The notes beneath the pieces were generated by a model. That model worked only from the letters and a program-made list of their open reading frames with translations, did not search any database and was not told the origin of the DNA. A stretch of DNA of 64,000 nt from positions 1 to 64,000 of the forward strand of contig UEIF01000002.1 in the NCBI GenBank assembly GCA_900468805.1. Direction: 5' to 3'. The position numbers and the translations under genes are program-made. Below, one piece after another: positions 26,849-36,159 of the stretch. Origin of the DNA: Hyphomicrobiales bacterium. GTDB lineage: Bacteria; Pseudomonadota; Alphaproteobacteria; Rhizobiales; Rhizobiaceae. Position 1 is the stretch's first letter. Each line of letters begins with the position of its first letter.

Positions 26849-27175
26849 ATGCCCGTGACCTACCTGATCTATGCCCTTGCCGCCCTCTTCGAAATTGCAG
26901 GCTGCTTTGCCTTCTGGGCCTGGCTGCGGCTGGCAAAGCCCGTCTGGTGGCTGGCGCCCGGCATGGTGTCGCTGGCGCTGTTTGCCTGGCTGCTGACGCT
27001 GGTGCCGAGCGAGGCCGCCGGACGCACCTTCGCCGCCTATGGAGGCATTTACATTGTTGCCTCGCTGTTGTGGCTCTGGCTGGCGGAGAACCGCGTTCCC
27101 GACCGCTGGGATATCGGCGGCGCGCTGATCTGCCTTGCCGGCACGGCGGTCATCCTCTTCGCACCACGCAGTTAG
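26849..27175 (+). CDS. YnfA/UPF0060 family membrane protein
   Basis: 108 aa with four predicted membrane helices ([76 protein letters not shown]). The pattern [14 protein letters not shown] and [12 protein letters not shown] defines UPF0060, small multidrug-resistance-like proteins of unproven function. The start was chosen at [13 protein letters not shown]; the frame is open upstream. Its TAG stop is the beginning of a degenerate palindromic repeat. Confidence 0.9.
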   Translation: MPVTYLIYALAALFEIAGCFAFWAWLRLAKPVWWLAPGMVSLALFAWLLTLVPSEAAGRTFAAYGGIYIVASLLWLWLAENRVPDRWDIGGALICLAGTAVILFAPRS

Positions 27176-27235
27176 AGCCTTTCTGCGAAAGATGTGTAGC
27201 GGCTCTCCATTGGGAATTGCTTGTGGACAAAGCGC
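27173..27235. repeat. Degenerate palindromic repeat
   Basis: TAGAGCCTTTCTGCGAAAG then GTGTAGCGG and GGGAATTGCTTGTGGACAAAG: recognisably related to the element at 42975-43085 and 41029-41076, but the outer stem is eroded. It starts on the stop codon of the YnfA gene. Confidence 0.5.
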
Positions 27236-27271
27236 CTTGACCGATGCGGGGCAGGGTGCAAAGACATTCGC

Positions 27272-28036
27272 ATGTGTGGACGTTTTGCCCTGACAGAAGT
27301 GGTCAAGGATATAGCCGAAGCTTTCAGCCTTGCCGAGCTGGAAGGCTTTCCGGCACGTTACAACATCGCGCCGACGCAGCCGATTCTCGTCGTCATATCA
27401 GGCGAAGGGCAGGAGCCGGGCAGCAACCTGCCGGATCGCCGCGCCCTGCTGGTGCGCTGGGGTTTCACGCCCGGCTGGGTCAAGGATCCCAAGGAATTCC
27501 CGCTGCTGATCAATGCGCGCTCGGAAACCGCAATCGGCAAGGCATCCTTCCGCGCCGCCATGCGCCATCGCCGCATCCTCATCCCGGCTTCCGGCTTCTA
27601 CGAATGGCATCGCCCGTCGAAGGAAAGCGGCGAGAAGGCGCAGGCCTATTGGATTCGGCCGCGCCGCGGCGGCGTCATCGCCTTTGCCGGGCTCATGGAA
27701 ACATGGTCCTCAGCCGATGGTTCGGAAGTAGATACCGGCGCCATCCTGACGACCAGGGCCAACGGCGCGATCTCCTCGATCCATGACCGCATGCCGGTCG
27801 TCATCCAGCCGGAGGATTTTTCCCGCTGGCTGGATTGCAAGACGCAGGAGCCGCGCGAGGTCGTCGACCTCATGCGGCCGGTCCAGGAGGATTTCTTCGA
27901 GGCGATCCCAGTTTCTGACAAGGTCAACAAGGTTGCAAACATGGGGCCGGATCTTCAAGATCCGATACCGCTCGAGAAGGTGTCGAAGCCGCCCCAGAAG
28001 AAAACGCCTGACAATGGCCAGCTCAGTTTCTTTTGA
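27272..28036 (+). CDS. SRAP-domain abasic-site protein (YedK/HMCES family)
   Basis: 254 aa. Cys2 immediately after the initiator Met (MCGRFAL) is the catalytic residue that forms a thiazolidine crosslink with abasic sites in single-stranded DNA. Other family elements are ARYNIAPTQPI, LINARSET, ASGFYEWHRP with the catalytic Glu, and SSIHDRMPVVI with the catalytic His. Length is normal for the family. It protects replication forks from abasic lesions. The frame is open upstream, but the Cys2 rule fixes the start. Confidence 0.94.
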   Translation: MCGRFALTEVVKDIAEAFSLAELEGFPARYNIAPTQPILVVISGEGQEPGSNLPDRRALLVRWGFTPGWVKDPKEFPLLINARSETAIGKASFRAAMRHRRILIPASGFYEWHRPSKESGEKAQAYWIRPRRGGVIAFAGLMETWSSADGSEVDTGAILTTRANGAISSIHDRMPVVIQPEDFSRWLDCKTQEPREVVDLMRPVQEDFFEAIPVSDKVNKVANMGPDLQDPIPLEKVSKPPQKKTPDNGQLSFF

Positions 28037-28140
28037 AACCCGAACCCGCCGTCCTGCAACTTCAGCAGGATGTGTACCATGTTCTCTCCAATCGAGATTC
28101 ATGCCTCCGAACCAAGTTAAAAACAGGTTGAAGGGCGCTG

Positions 28141-28168
28141 ATTGCTTTCCGTACGAAGCGATTTTTTT
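28141..28168 (+). terminator. Hairpin with T run between the SRAP and MgtC genes
   Basis: ATTGCTT (28141-28147) pairs with AAGCGAT (28156-28162) with one T-G pair, then seven T. It could terminate SRAP transcription or act as an attenuator for the MgtC gene that starts 73 bp later. The stem is modest. Confidence 0.45.
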
Positions 28169-28240
28169 GTGCGGCAGAGACAACTGGTTGACGCGAGAAA
28201 GCAGGCACGACCCACGACACATATTAACGAGGTAATCGAG

Positions 28241-28939
28241 ATGGACGCCAGCCATTCAATTCTCCTCAAGCTGGTTATAGCTTTGCTGCTCGGAACGCTG
28301 ATCGGCGCCGAGAGACATTTGAAGCAGCGCAACTCAAATCTCGTCACACACGCGCTGGTTTCCCTCGGCGCCGCGTCCTATGCGTCGCTTCCAAGTGCTA
28401 TGGGTTTGGAGTTTGATTTACGTATGGGCGCTCAAGTGATCACAGGCATCGGCTTCCTAGGCGCTGGCCTCATTATCCGCGACGGCACCAACATCAAAGG
28501 ATTGAGCACGGCTGCGACGGTCTGGAGCACTGGCGCGGTGGGCGTCTTTGCTGGCTACGGGCAACTTCTGCTGGCCGTCGAGGCGGCGTTGTTTATCGTT
28601 GCCTTCAACTTTACGCTTCCCAAGCTTGGACGATATATTGAAACTTGGTCTGTGGTCGCGTCAGAACAGGACCGTATATATGACATAAGGCTGACGTGCC
28701 CGCTGGAGGACGAGATCGCAATCCGGGCGGCGCTCCTGCAATCACTAAACGCCAACAAACTCCAGTTCCGGTCGATTAAAAGCCGCCTTGACGAAGGCGA
28801 CGGCAGCATGGAGATCGAAGCGATCGTTTTCAGCAAGAGTGATGAAGACAGCGTTGTCGAACAACTCGTGGCCCAGTTGAGCTTGAGATCGCAAGTGGCA
28901 AAAACCAGCTGGTCGAAAATTATCGACGACACTCAATGA
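28241..28939 (+). CDS. MgtC/SapB-family membrane protein
   Basis: 232 aa. N-terminal MgtC membrane domain with LLGTLIGAERHLKQR, ALVSLGAASYASLP, TGIGFLGAGLIIRDG and GLSTAATVWSTGAVGVFAGYGQ, about four to five helices; a C-terminal ACT-like soluble domain follows (from about residue 145). MgtC proteins support growth at low magnesium and modulate the F-ATPase in Salmonella; the rhizobial role is not established. GAGG lies before the ATG. It opens the accessory-looking stretch that includes the RND pump. Confidence 0.92.
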   Translation: MDASHSILLKLVIALLLGTLIGAERHLKQRNSNLVTHALVSLGAASYASLPSAMGLEFDLRMGAQVITGIGFLGAGLIIRDGTNIKGLSTAATVWSTGAVGVFAGYGQLLLAVEAALFIVAFNFTLPKLGRYIETWSVVASEQDRIYDIRLTCPLEDEIAIRAALLQSLNANKLQFRSIKSRLDEGDGSMEIEAIVFSKSDEDSVVEQLVAQLSLRSQVAKTSWSKIIDDTQ

Positions 28940-29370
28940 ACATGCAAGCGGCGGGCGGTGCTCAGTCTGTGATCGATGGATTATTGAGGATAACAGCCTC
29001 TGATTGCAAATGTTGCCTACCGAGCGAGCAGCCATACTTCTGATCAGCGGGGCGGCCTGAAAAGCATTTCCTGCGGATCCAACGAAATGCGCGTGACCTG
29101 ACGGCTTGCCGCCGCCCAGTCAAGGGCATGAAACGACAGGCGGCGCTTTTTTGAAAGACGCATCCGAAACGGTCACGCAGGTGTAGTCCAGACTTCCGGT
29201 ATCCGGCCCACATCTGCAAAAGATCCAGCTGTAACAAGAGTACTATCACTGACGGCTTGCCGATTTTAACGACTAGCAGTAGTATTTGAGCATATACGAA
29301 TTTGCCGCTGCAGACTGCTTCCATACGTTTTGACTTGAGAAATTATCTCGGCTCTGATGGAGACTGGTCG
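28940..29370. other. Intergenic region upstream of the RND operon
   Basis: 431 bp with no convincing regulator gene. On the minus strand a 39-residue frame (29044-29163) ending LDPQEMLFRPPR looks protein-like but lacks a clear Shine-Dalgarno and a supporting neighbour. The 150 bp nearest the RND start are AT-rich (a short GAGA-AATTA-TCTC symmetry at about 29337-29349 is the only dyad noted) and must hold its promoter. Confidence 0.45.
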
Positions 29371-30543
29371 ATGAAATTGGGACGTCGAGTTCCGTCGGCA
29401 TGCCTCATAATATTGTCGGCAACGTTAATGTCCGCACCGAAGAACGCCGCGGCGCAGGCTGAGCCTTCCGTCGGCGTCTTCAGCATACCGGTTCAAGATG
29501 TCTCGCCGAAGCACGAATTCGTCGGTCGGGTGGAGGCGGTCAATGCCGTCGATATCCGTTCGCGGATCGAAGGCTTTCTGGACGAACGCCTTTTTGACGA
29601 GGGCCAACTGGTCAAGAAGGATCAGGATCTTTTCCTGATCGACAAACGATCCCTTCAGATATCGTTAGCGGATGCCAAGGCAGCGCTTGCGAGCGCCCAG
29701 GCGAGCTTGGATGATGCCCAACGCCGCGTTGCGCGAAATCAGTCGCTGACCGGCCAGACCGTATCGCGCGCGACGCTGGAGGAAAGCCAAGCGGCGCTGG
29801 AGACCGGACAGGCAAACCTGTTGTCGGCGCAAGCACGCGTGGCCCAGGCCGAGCTCAATCTCAGCTACACGAGGATCACCTCGCCGATTGACGGCCGCAT
29901 CGGGGCAGCGGAACTGTCTGTGGGAAGCTTCGTCAGCGGCAGTTCGATGGCGCTTGCACGCGTCGTGGAAATGGATCCAATCCGCGTGGTATTCTCCGTG
30001 AGCGACCGATCCATCCTCGAACTGCGCGCAGCCGCCGGCGATATCGGCAAGGAAGAACTCGCCAGGCGCTACCAGCCCAGCCTGCGGCTCTCAAACGACC
30101 AAGCATACAGGGAGCCTGGAAAGATCGAATTCTTCGGCAACGAAATCGACCCGGCGACCGGGACGCTGGCGGTTCGAACACTGTTTTCCAATCCCGATGG
30201 CCTGCTCATTCCAGGGCAGTTCGTCACTGTCGTCATATCGGGAACGGAAAAGACACTACGCCCAGTTGTGCCCTTGGGGTCGGTGCAGCAGGACCGCGAA
30301 GGCAAGTTCGTCCTGCTGGTCAACGAGCAGAACGCTGTTGAGCTGCGGCGAATAAAGACCTCCCGGCAGATCAATGGCAACTGGGTGGTCGACGATGGTC
30401 TGAAAGGCGGCGAAAAACTCGTTGTCGAGGGCCTGCAGAACATCTCCGAAGGCGCGGCCGTCAGTCCCACGGAGGTCTCTCCAACCGATAGTAGCGTGAT
30501 CTCGCTCGCTCCTGCCGCATCACAATCAGGGTCCGCGCAATGA
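29371..30543 (+). CDS. RND efflux periplasmic adaptor (membrane fusion protein)
   Basis: 390 aa. Signal peptide ([24 protein letters not shown]), then the MFP architecture: beta-barrel/lipoyl start [21 protein letters not shown], a coiled-coil hairpin ([26 protein letters not shown] ... [26 protein letters not shown]), the lipoyl half with [13 protein letters not shown], and C-terminal beta-barrel and membrane-proximal parts. It links the inner-membrane pump to an outer-membrane channel. Its stop overlaps the pump start by 4 bp. No lipobox cysteine, so not a lipoprotein. Confidence 0.93.
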   Translation: MKLGRRVPSACLIILSATLMSAPKNAAAQAEPSVGVFSIPVQDVSPKHEFVGRVEAVNAVDIRSRIEGFLDERLFDEGQLVKKDQDLFLIDKRSLQISLADAKAALASAQASLDDAQRRVARNQSLTGQTVSRATLEESQAALETGQANLLSAQARVAQAELNLSYTRITSPIDGRIGAAELSVGSFVSGSSMALARVVEMDPIRVVFSVSDRSILELRAAAGDIGKEELARRYQPSLRLSNDQAYREPGKIEFFGNEIDPATGTLAVRTLFSNPDGLLIPGQFVTVVISGTEKTLRPVVPLGSVQQDREGKFVLLVNEQNAVELRRIKTSRQINGNWVVDDGLKGGEKLVVEGLQNISEGAAVSPTEVSPTDSSVISLAPAASQSGSAQ

Positions 30544-33500
30544 ACATATCGGCGCACTTCATCGCGAGACCGAGGTTCGCGATGGTCATCGCGATCGTGA
30601 TGATGATCGCCGGAGGGGTCTCCCTCCTCTTGATACCCGTCGCGCAGTTTCCTCAAATCACACCGCCCGAAGTGCAGGTGACGGCAAGCTATCCGGGCGC
30701 GAATGCAAGCGTCATGACCGATAGTGTAGCAGCGCCGATCGAGGACCAGGTGAACGGCGTCGACGACATGCTCTACATGTCGTCATCGAGCACCAACAAC
30801 GGTACCTATAGCCTGACCGTTACGTTCGCGGCCGGGACGGACCCGGCAATTGCCCAGGTCAACGTGCAAAATCGGGTGGCGATGGCAACGCCGCGGCTTC
30901 CTGCCGCCGTCACGCAGACAGGCGTCTCGGTCAGGACGCGTTCATCGAGCATGCTGCTGGGCTTTGCGGTCTACTCGCCGAAAGGCACCAGGGACGATGT
31001 GTTCATCAGCAACTACGCGATGATCAATATCCGCGATGCGATCGCCCGCCTGCCGGGCGTTGGCGAGGCGAGCGTGTTCGGTCCCGCCTACAGCATGCGC
31101 ATATGGATGAACCCCGATCGCATGCAGGCCCTTGGGGTAACCGCCGCCGACCTGGCCGCCGCGATCCAGGCCCAGAACGCCCAGGCGTCCGCCGGCCAGC
31201 TCGGCTCGCCTCCAGCACCTACCGGCCAGCAGCTGCAATTGACCGTCATGGCGAGAGGAAGGCTTGCGGATGCGGACGAGTTCGGCGACATCATCATCCG
31301 CACCAACAAGGATGGCGCGATCGTCCATCTGCGCGATGTCGCCCGGGTCGAACTCGGAGCAGAATCCTACGATACGGCATCGACCCTGAACGGCAAGCCC
31401 AGCGCGACCGTTGTCGTTTATCAGTCGGCGGACGCCAATGCGCTGGCGGTATCGAACGCCGTTCTGGGCGAGCTGCAGACGTTGTCGAAACAGTTTCCCG
31501 ATGACATCGCATACACGGTCGTTTTCGACACCACCGCTTTCGTTCGCCAGACCATCCACGAGATTTTCGTCACGCTGGCGATCACCTTCGCGCTCGTCGT
31601 GGCCGTCGTGTTCCTTTTCCTGCAGGACTGGCGCGCGACCATCATCCCGACGCTGACGATACCGGTTTCGCTGATCGGTGGCTTTGCCGTGCTTTATCTG
31701 ATGGGCTATTCGGCGAATACGATCACGCTTTTCGCGATGATACTGGCGATCAGCCTGGTCGTGGACGACGCCATCATCGTGGTGGAAAACGTCCAACGCA
31801 TCATGAGCGAGGCCGGCGTTGACGTGCGCGAGGCGACGTTGCGTACTATGAGCCAGGTCACCGGTCCGATCGTTGCCACGACCTTGGTGCTGGCCGCCCT
31901 CTTCGTACCGGTTGCGTTCCTCGCCGGCATAACCGGCGAACTTTACCGGCAGTTTGCGGTGACCATCCTGGTGACGATCACCTTCTCGACGATCAATGCC
32001 CTGACGCTCAGCCCGGCGCTGTGTGTCCTGATCCTGCGCCCGGCACAGGAGAGCCGCTCGCGGATTTTCAGCAGGATAAACGGGGCGCTCGATGCGTCGA
32101 GACGGTTTTACCTGCGTTTGCTGGCGGTCTTTGCGCGTAAGATCGCCCTCAGCTTGCTCGTTTTTGCTGTTGTCGTGGTCGGCATCTACGGCTGCTATCG
32201 CATTTTGCCGGTTGGTTTCGTGCCCTCGGAAGACCAGGGCTACTTGTTCATGAATGTGCAATTGCCGGACTCCGCATCCCTCGAGCGCACGCAGGAAACA
32301 ATCGCGACGGTGACTTCAGTGCTCCAGCGGACGCCGGGCATTGCAAACACCATTGCCATTGCCGGAACGAGCATGATCGGCGGCGGTGGCTCCAATTCAG
32401 CAATGGTCATCTCGGCACTGACGCCCTGGAGCGATCGCGGATCGGATCAAAGCGCTTTTGCGCTGATGAACCGGCTGCGCGGAGAGTTCAGTAGAATTTC
32501 GACGGCATCAGTGGTGCCGTTCAATCCGCCGGCGATACCCGGTCTCGGCACGACCGGCGGATTTGATTTCCGCCTTCAGGCCCGTGCCGGGCAAAGCCAG
32601 GAAGAACTCGCCGAAGTGATGCGCGGGCTGATCATCGCAGCAAACCGGACGAAGCAGCTGACCAGCGTCTTCAGCACGTTTTCGGCGGACGCGCCGCAAA
32701 TCTATCTCACCATCGATCGGCGGCGCGCCGAGATTTTCGGCGTTTCGCCTGCTGCGATCTTCAGCACCCTGCAAGCGCATCTCGGATCGGCCTATGTCGA
32801 TGACTTCAACATATTTTCCCGCGTATACCAGGTTCGCATCCAGGACGAGCCGAACTTCCGCTCCCGCATCGAGGACATCCAGCGCCTGAGGGTGCGAAGC
32901 CAATCGGGCGATCTGGTCCCGTTGCAGGGAATGCTTTCGATCTCAACCATCTATGGGCCGAACTCTGTCAACCGCTACAATCTTTTCCCGTCCGCGGCAA
33001 TCAACGGACAGGCGGCGGCGGGAGCGAGTACCGGGGACGCCCTGAACGCCATGGAGGCGCTTGCCGCAGAGAAGCTGCCGCCAGGCTTCGGATACGAATG
33101 GACGGGGCTGGCTCTTCAAGAAAAGCAGGCCGGTGGGCAGACGGTCATCATCCTGATTATGGGGATCATATTCACCTATCTCTTCCTCGTCGCCCAATAT
33201 GAAAGCTGGAGCGTCCCACTGGCGGTGATGATGTCCGTGACCATCGCGGTTCTCGGGGCCCTGGCGGGATTGGTGATCGGTGGCATCGATCTTAATATTT
33301 ACGCGCAAATCGGCCTGCTGCTGCTGATCGGGTTGGCGGCCAAGAACGCTATCCTCATTGTGGAGTTCGCCAAGGAGCGCCGGGAGGAAGGTTTCAGCAT
33401 TACGGAAGCGGCAACCGAAGGAACCTCTCAGCGCTTCAGGCCTGTGTTGATGACAGCGATGGCGTCCATCTTGGGGGTTGTGCCGTTGGTTGTAGCATCA

Positions 33501-33695
33501 GGTGCCGGAGCGGGCAGCCGCCAAGCGATCGGCGTGACGGTCCTGGGTGGGCTGTTGGTCGGAACGGTCGCGGGCCTCCTTATCATTCCGTTGCTCTATA
33601 TATTCGTTCAGACAGTGAGGGAGGCCGTCAAACGACGAATGTTCAGCGGTGCGCATACAAATAGCGGCTCATCTGCGGCCGCCACTCCGGATTAG
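30540..33695 (+). CDS. RND efflux transporter permease (HAE1 type, AcrB/MexB-like)
   Basis: 1051 aa, full length. N-terminus [20 protein letters not shown], duplicated membrane and periplasmic halves, and the proton-relay Asp pair in [17 protein letters not shown] of helix 4; the C-terminal half has [21 protein letters not shown] and [20 protein letters not shown]. It exports hydrophobic and amphipathic compounds by proton antiport. Overlaps the adaptor gene by 4 bp. No outer-membrane factor and no TetR-type regulator lie beside it, so a TolC-like channel encoded elsewhere is presumably used. Drug specificity cannot be read from the sequence. Confidence 0.95.
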   Translation: MNISAHFIARPRFAMVIAIVMMIAGGVSLLLIPVAQFPQITPPEVQVTASYPGANASVMTDSVAAPIEDQVNGVDDMLYMSSSSTNNGTYSLTVTFAAGTDPAIAQVNVQNRVAMATPRLPAAVTQTGVSVRTRSSSMLLGFAVYSPKGTRDDVFISNYAMINIRDAIARLPGVGEASVFGPAYSMRIWMNPDRMQALGVTAADLAAAIQAQNAQASAGQLGSPPAPTGQQLQLTVMARGRLADADEFGDIIIRTNKDGAIVHLRDVARVELGAESYDTASTLNGKPSATVVVYQSADANALAVSNAVLGELQTLSKQFPDDIAYTVVFDTTAFVRQTIHEIFVTLAITFALVVAVVFLFLQDWRATIIPTLTIPVSLIGGFAVLYLMGYSANTITLFAMILAISLVVDDAIIVVENVQRIMSEAGVDVREATLRTMSQVTGPIVATTLVLAALFVPVAFLAGITGELYRQFAVTILVTITFSTINALTLSPALCVLILRPAQESRSRIFSRINGALDASRRFYLRLLAVFARKIALSLLVFAVVVVGIYGCYRILPVGFVPSEDQGYLFMNVQLPDSASLERTQETIATVTSVLQRTPGIANTIAIAGTSMIGGGGSNSAMVISALTPWSDRGSDQSAFALMNRLRGEFSRISTASVVPFNPPAIPGLGTTGGFDFRLQARAGQSQEELAEVMRGLIIAANRTKQLTSVFSTFSADAPQIYLTIDRRRAEIFGVSPAAIFSTLQAHLGSAYVDDFNIFSRVYQVRIQDEPNFRSRIEDIQRLRVRSQSGDLVPLQGMLSISTIYGPNSVNRYNLFPSAAINGQAAAGASTGDALNAMEALAAEKLPPGFGYEWTGLALQEKQAGGQTVIILIMGIIFTYLFLVAQYESWSVPLAVMMSVTIAVLGALAGLVIGGIDLNIYAQIGLLLLIGLAAKNAILIVEFAKERREEGFSITEAATEGTSQRFRPVLMTAMASILGVVPLVVASGAGAGSRQAIGVTVLGGLLVGTVAGLLIIPLLYIFVQTVREAVKRRMFSGAHTNSGSSAAATPD

Positions 33696-33732
33696 AAATA
33701 CGTTCGCTCGGAACGACGCTGGGGTTGGTGAA

Positions 33733-34083
33733 GGCAAGTTGGTCCACGACCGTATCGATGTCTTCGGACAAATGCTGCCATTTCACTGGATCAATGGCTC
33801 GGCCGAGCGCGAGCTTGGAATCGGCGCAACCGCAGCACCGAAGCTTCTGCCAGCCCCGGACTATCCGGTTGGAATCATCGCCGGCGACTCGATCCAGTTT
33901 TCAGTTCCATCATAGAGAGGCCTAACGACGGGAAGGTGTCGGTCGCATCGACGAGATTGCAGGGTGCCGCCGAACATCTCGTGCTACACACCACGCACAC
34001 CTTCATAATGTTCAACCCGCGTCATCGTGGAGATCGTCAACTTCCTCGAAAGAGGCGAGTTTCTCCACGGCCTGACAATGCAG
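33733..34083 (+). pseudogene. Remnant of an alpha/beta hydrolase gene (C-terminal third)
   Basis: Translated pieces in successive frames form one coherent C-terminal hydrolase tail: [21 protein letters not shown], then after a frameshift near 33890 [33 protein letters not shown] (expected catalytic His), and after a second shift near 34019 [19 protein letters not shown]. The nucleophile elbow and N-terminal two-thirds are missing. It begins about 40 bp after the RND pump stop. Two frameshifts and the lost N-terminus make a functional gene very unlikely. Confidence 0.65.
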
Positions 34084-34157
34084 GAAGCGAGTGACACTAT
34101 CGGCATCGTCACGAGCCTGCCGGCGGTCAGCCTGCTCGCGCGGTTCTTTACGCCCGC

Positions 34158-34295
34158 TTAGGCGAGCTTCTTGACCGGTGCCGGCTTTGCCATCATCGAG
34201 GCCGCAGCGACGGCCTTAAGGCCGAGCGGGCGGTAGTTGGTCGTGAGATCCGGCTTGGCTGTCTGCTGCTGTTCCGTTGTCTTCTTCGAGGTCAC
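34158..34295 (-). CDS. Small protein, 45 aa, GTG start
   Basis: Starts MTSKKTTEQQQTAKPDL and ends MMAKPAPVKKLA. The middle reads LTTNYRPLGLKAVAAASMM. It is preceded by TAAGGAGAGTATC, a strong Shine-Dalgarno 6 bp before the GTG. It is basic with a Gln/Lys-rich start and no membrane segment. Too short for reliable family assignment, but the ribosome-binding site and clean frame support a real gene. Lies between the hydrolase remnant and pssA. Confidence 0.55.
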   Translation of the reverse strand: MTSKKTTEQQQTAKPDLTTNYRPLGLKAVAAASMMAKPAPVKKLA

Positions 34296-34460
34296 GATAC
34301 TCTCCTTACGTGTTTCCTAGAATTTTATCTGTCTTGTTCTTTTGTCTTTAATAGCGACAAAAGAGAGGCATCGCCCATCAGGAAATGTAACCACGGAGCA
34401 TAATTCGCGAGGCTTAACCGAAGCCTGCGTTCGTTAATACTTACTTAATAAAGTGGATGC

Positions 34461-35306
34461 TCAGATGTGACGACCGATGTCGTCCTCGCCGATACCGGGT
34501 TCCTCGATGGTCAGCGTGCCATATTTGCGTTTCCACTTCCGCGCTCCGAAGGGCAGCGAAATGAGGTAGGCGCAGACCGTGAAGACCATCACTTCCCAGG
34601 TAAAGCTCATCAGCATCGCGACGTAGATCACCACACCGAGCATGGCCGGCAGTACGAGATCACGGCGCATGCGGCTCTCGGATTTACCGGACCAGACAGG
34701 CAGGCGGCTGATGAGCAGGAAAGCGATGAGGACCGTGTAGCCCGAGGAGAGAAAGGCGAAGATCCGGTCGGTGGTGAGGCCGAGAAAGCCGAGATAGACG
34801 GGCAGGAGCACCAGCATCGCGCCGGCCGGCGCCGGCACGCCGACGAAATATTCCGATTGCCAGGGCGCGCGGTTGTCGCGTTCCGACATCACATTGAAGC
34901 GTGCCAGCCTGAGGCCGGCGGCGATCGTGTAGATGAGCGCAGCGATCCAGCCTAGCGAGCGCGCCTGGTCGAGCGCATAGACATAGACCACGAGGGCAGG
35001 GGCGACGCCGAAATTGACGATGTCGGCAAGCGAATCCATCTGCGCGCCGAATTTCGACGTGGCTTTCATGAGGCGCGCCACACGACCGTCGATACCGTCG
35101 AGGAAGGCGGCGACGAGCACCATGGCCACAGCCAGCTCATAGCGGCTTTCGAAGGCGAGCCGGATGCCGGTCAGGCCGGCGCAGATGGCAAGGATGGTGA
35201 TGAGGTTCGGAACGACGAGCCGGATCGGAATCTCGCGCAGGCGCGGCCCGCGCGCCGAATCGTCGCTCGGGCCGTTCGGTTCGAAGGGCGGAAAGGGTGT
35301 TTCCAT
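34461..35306 (-). CDS. pssA: CDP-diacylglycerol-serine O-phosphatidyltransferase
   Basis: 281 aa. CDP-alcohol phosphatidyltransferase signature DGIDGRVARLMKATSKFGAQMDSLAD (DG..AR........G...D...D) plus about six to eight membrane helices. It makes phosphatidylserine, which the psd product upstream in the unit decarboxylates to phosphatidylethanolamine. Located 18 bp after psd on the same strand, so the two form an operon for phosphatidylethanolamine synthesis. Confidence 0.94.
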   Translation of the reverse strand: METPFPPFEPNGPSDDSARGPRLREIPIRLVVPNLITILAICAGLTGIRLAFESRYELAVAMVLVAAFLDGIDGRVARLMKATSKFGAQMDSLADIVNFGVAPALVVYVYALDQARSLGWIAALIYTIAAGLRLARFNVMSERDNRAPWQSEYFVGVPAPAGAMLVLLPVYLGFLGLTTDRIFAFLSSGYTVLIAFLLISRLPVWSGKSESRMRRDLVLPAMLGVVIYVAMLMSFTWEVMVFTVCAYLISLPFGARKWKRKYGTLTIEEPGIGEDDIGRHI

Positions 35307-35324
35307 ATCGCGCTCTCCTGAAAA

Positions 35325-36023
35325 TTAGCTGCGGCGGCTGATGACCGGACCCTTTGCCGAGGCGAATTCCGCAATGACGGTCTCGCCGGCAACCGCCGTC
35401 TGACCGAGCGAGACGCGCGGCGCGGTATCAGCAGGCAGGAACACGTCGAGCCGCGAACCGAAGCGGATGAGGCCGATACGTTCGCCGGCATCGACAGGTT
35501 CGTTGGCATGTGAAAAGCAGAGGATGCGCCGTGCGACGAGGCCGGCAATCTGCACGACGCCGATCTGCCCGTGGCGGGTCTCGATGACGAGGCCGTTGCG
35601 CTCGTTCTCCTCGCTCGCCTTGTCGAGTTCGGCATTCACGAAGCTGCCGGGGCGATAATTGATGCTGACGATGCGGCCGCGCATCGGCGCGCGGTTCACA
35701 TGGCAGTTGAACACGTTCATGAAGACGGAGATGCGCAGCATCGGCTCGGTTCCGAGGTTCAGCTCGGCCGGCGGCGTCACCATCTGGATCGAGGAGACCT
35801 TGCCATCCGCAGGCGAGATGACGAGATCGTCGTCCTGCGGGGTGACGCGCTCGGGATCACGGAAGAAATAGGCGCACCAGAGCGTCAGGATAAGGCCGAT
35901 CCAGAAGAGCGGCTTGAAGATCCAGCCCAATACGAGCGACGCGACGAAGAAGGCGGCGACGAAGGGATAACCTTCCTTGTGCACCGGAACAATCGTGTTG
36001 CGAACCGTATCGAACAAGCTCAT
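35325..36023 (-). CDS. psd: Phosphatidylserine decarboxylase (short proteobacterial form)
   Basis: 232 aa, typical of the short type. Self-cleavage Gly-Ser is in [14 protein letters not shown], where Ser becomes the pyruvoyl group of the alpha chain. Two N-terminal hydrophobic segments ([25 protein letters not shown]) anchor it to the inner membrane; the catalytic histidine region reads [16 protein letters not shown]. First gene of psd-pssA. Confidence 0.94.
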   Translation of the reverse strand: MSLFDTVRNTIVPVHKEGYPFVAAFFVASLVLGWIFKPLFWIGLILTLWCAYFFRDPERVTPQDDDLVISPADGKVSSIQMVTPPAELNLGTEPMLRISVFMNVFNCHVNRAPMRGRIVSINYRPGSFVNAELDKASEENERNGLVIETRHGQIGVVQIAGLVARRILCFSHANEPVDAGERIGLIRFGSRLDVFLPADTAPRVSLGQTAVAGETVIAEFASAKGPVISRRS

Positions 36024-36159
36024 GAATGCCGGCCTCCTGTCGTTTTTCGTATCCGCTGGTTACAGAAAAACGACCTGAGGAGCAATGGCATGGACCGCAG
36101 GCCGCTTTCGATGCGTCGGTTCTATACAACAAAACGAGCGGTTTGGCCTGTTTCCGGCG

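Noticed and set aside
28962..29324. 120-codon minus-strand frame upstream of the RND operon
   Set aside because: Low-complexity, Arg- and Cys-rich without a ribosome-binding site; considered non-coding.
34296..34460. Possible leader or attenuator upstream of the 45-residue gene
   Set aside because: AT-rich with no convincing dyad or promoter hexamers.
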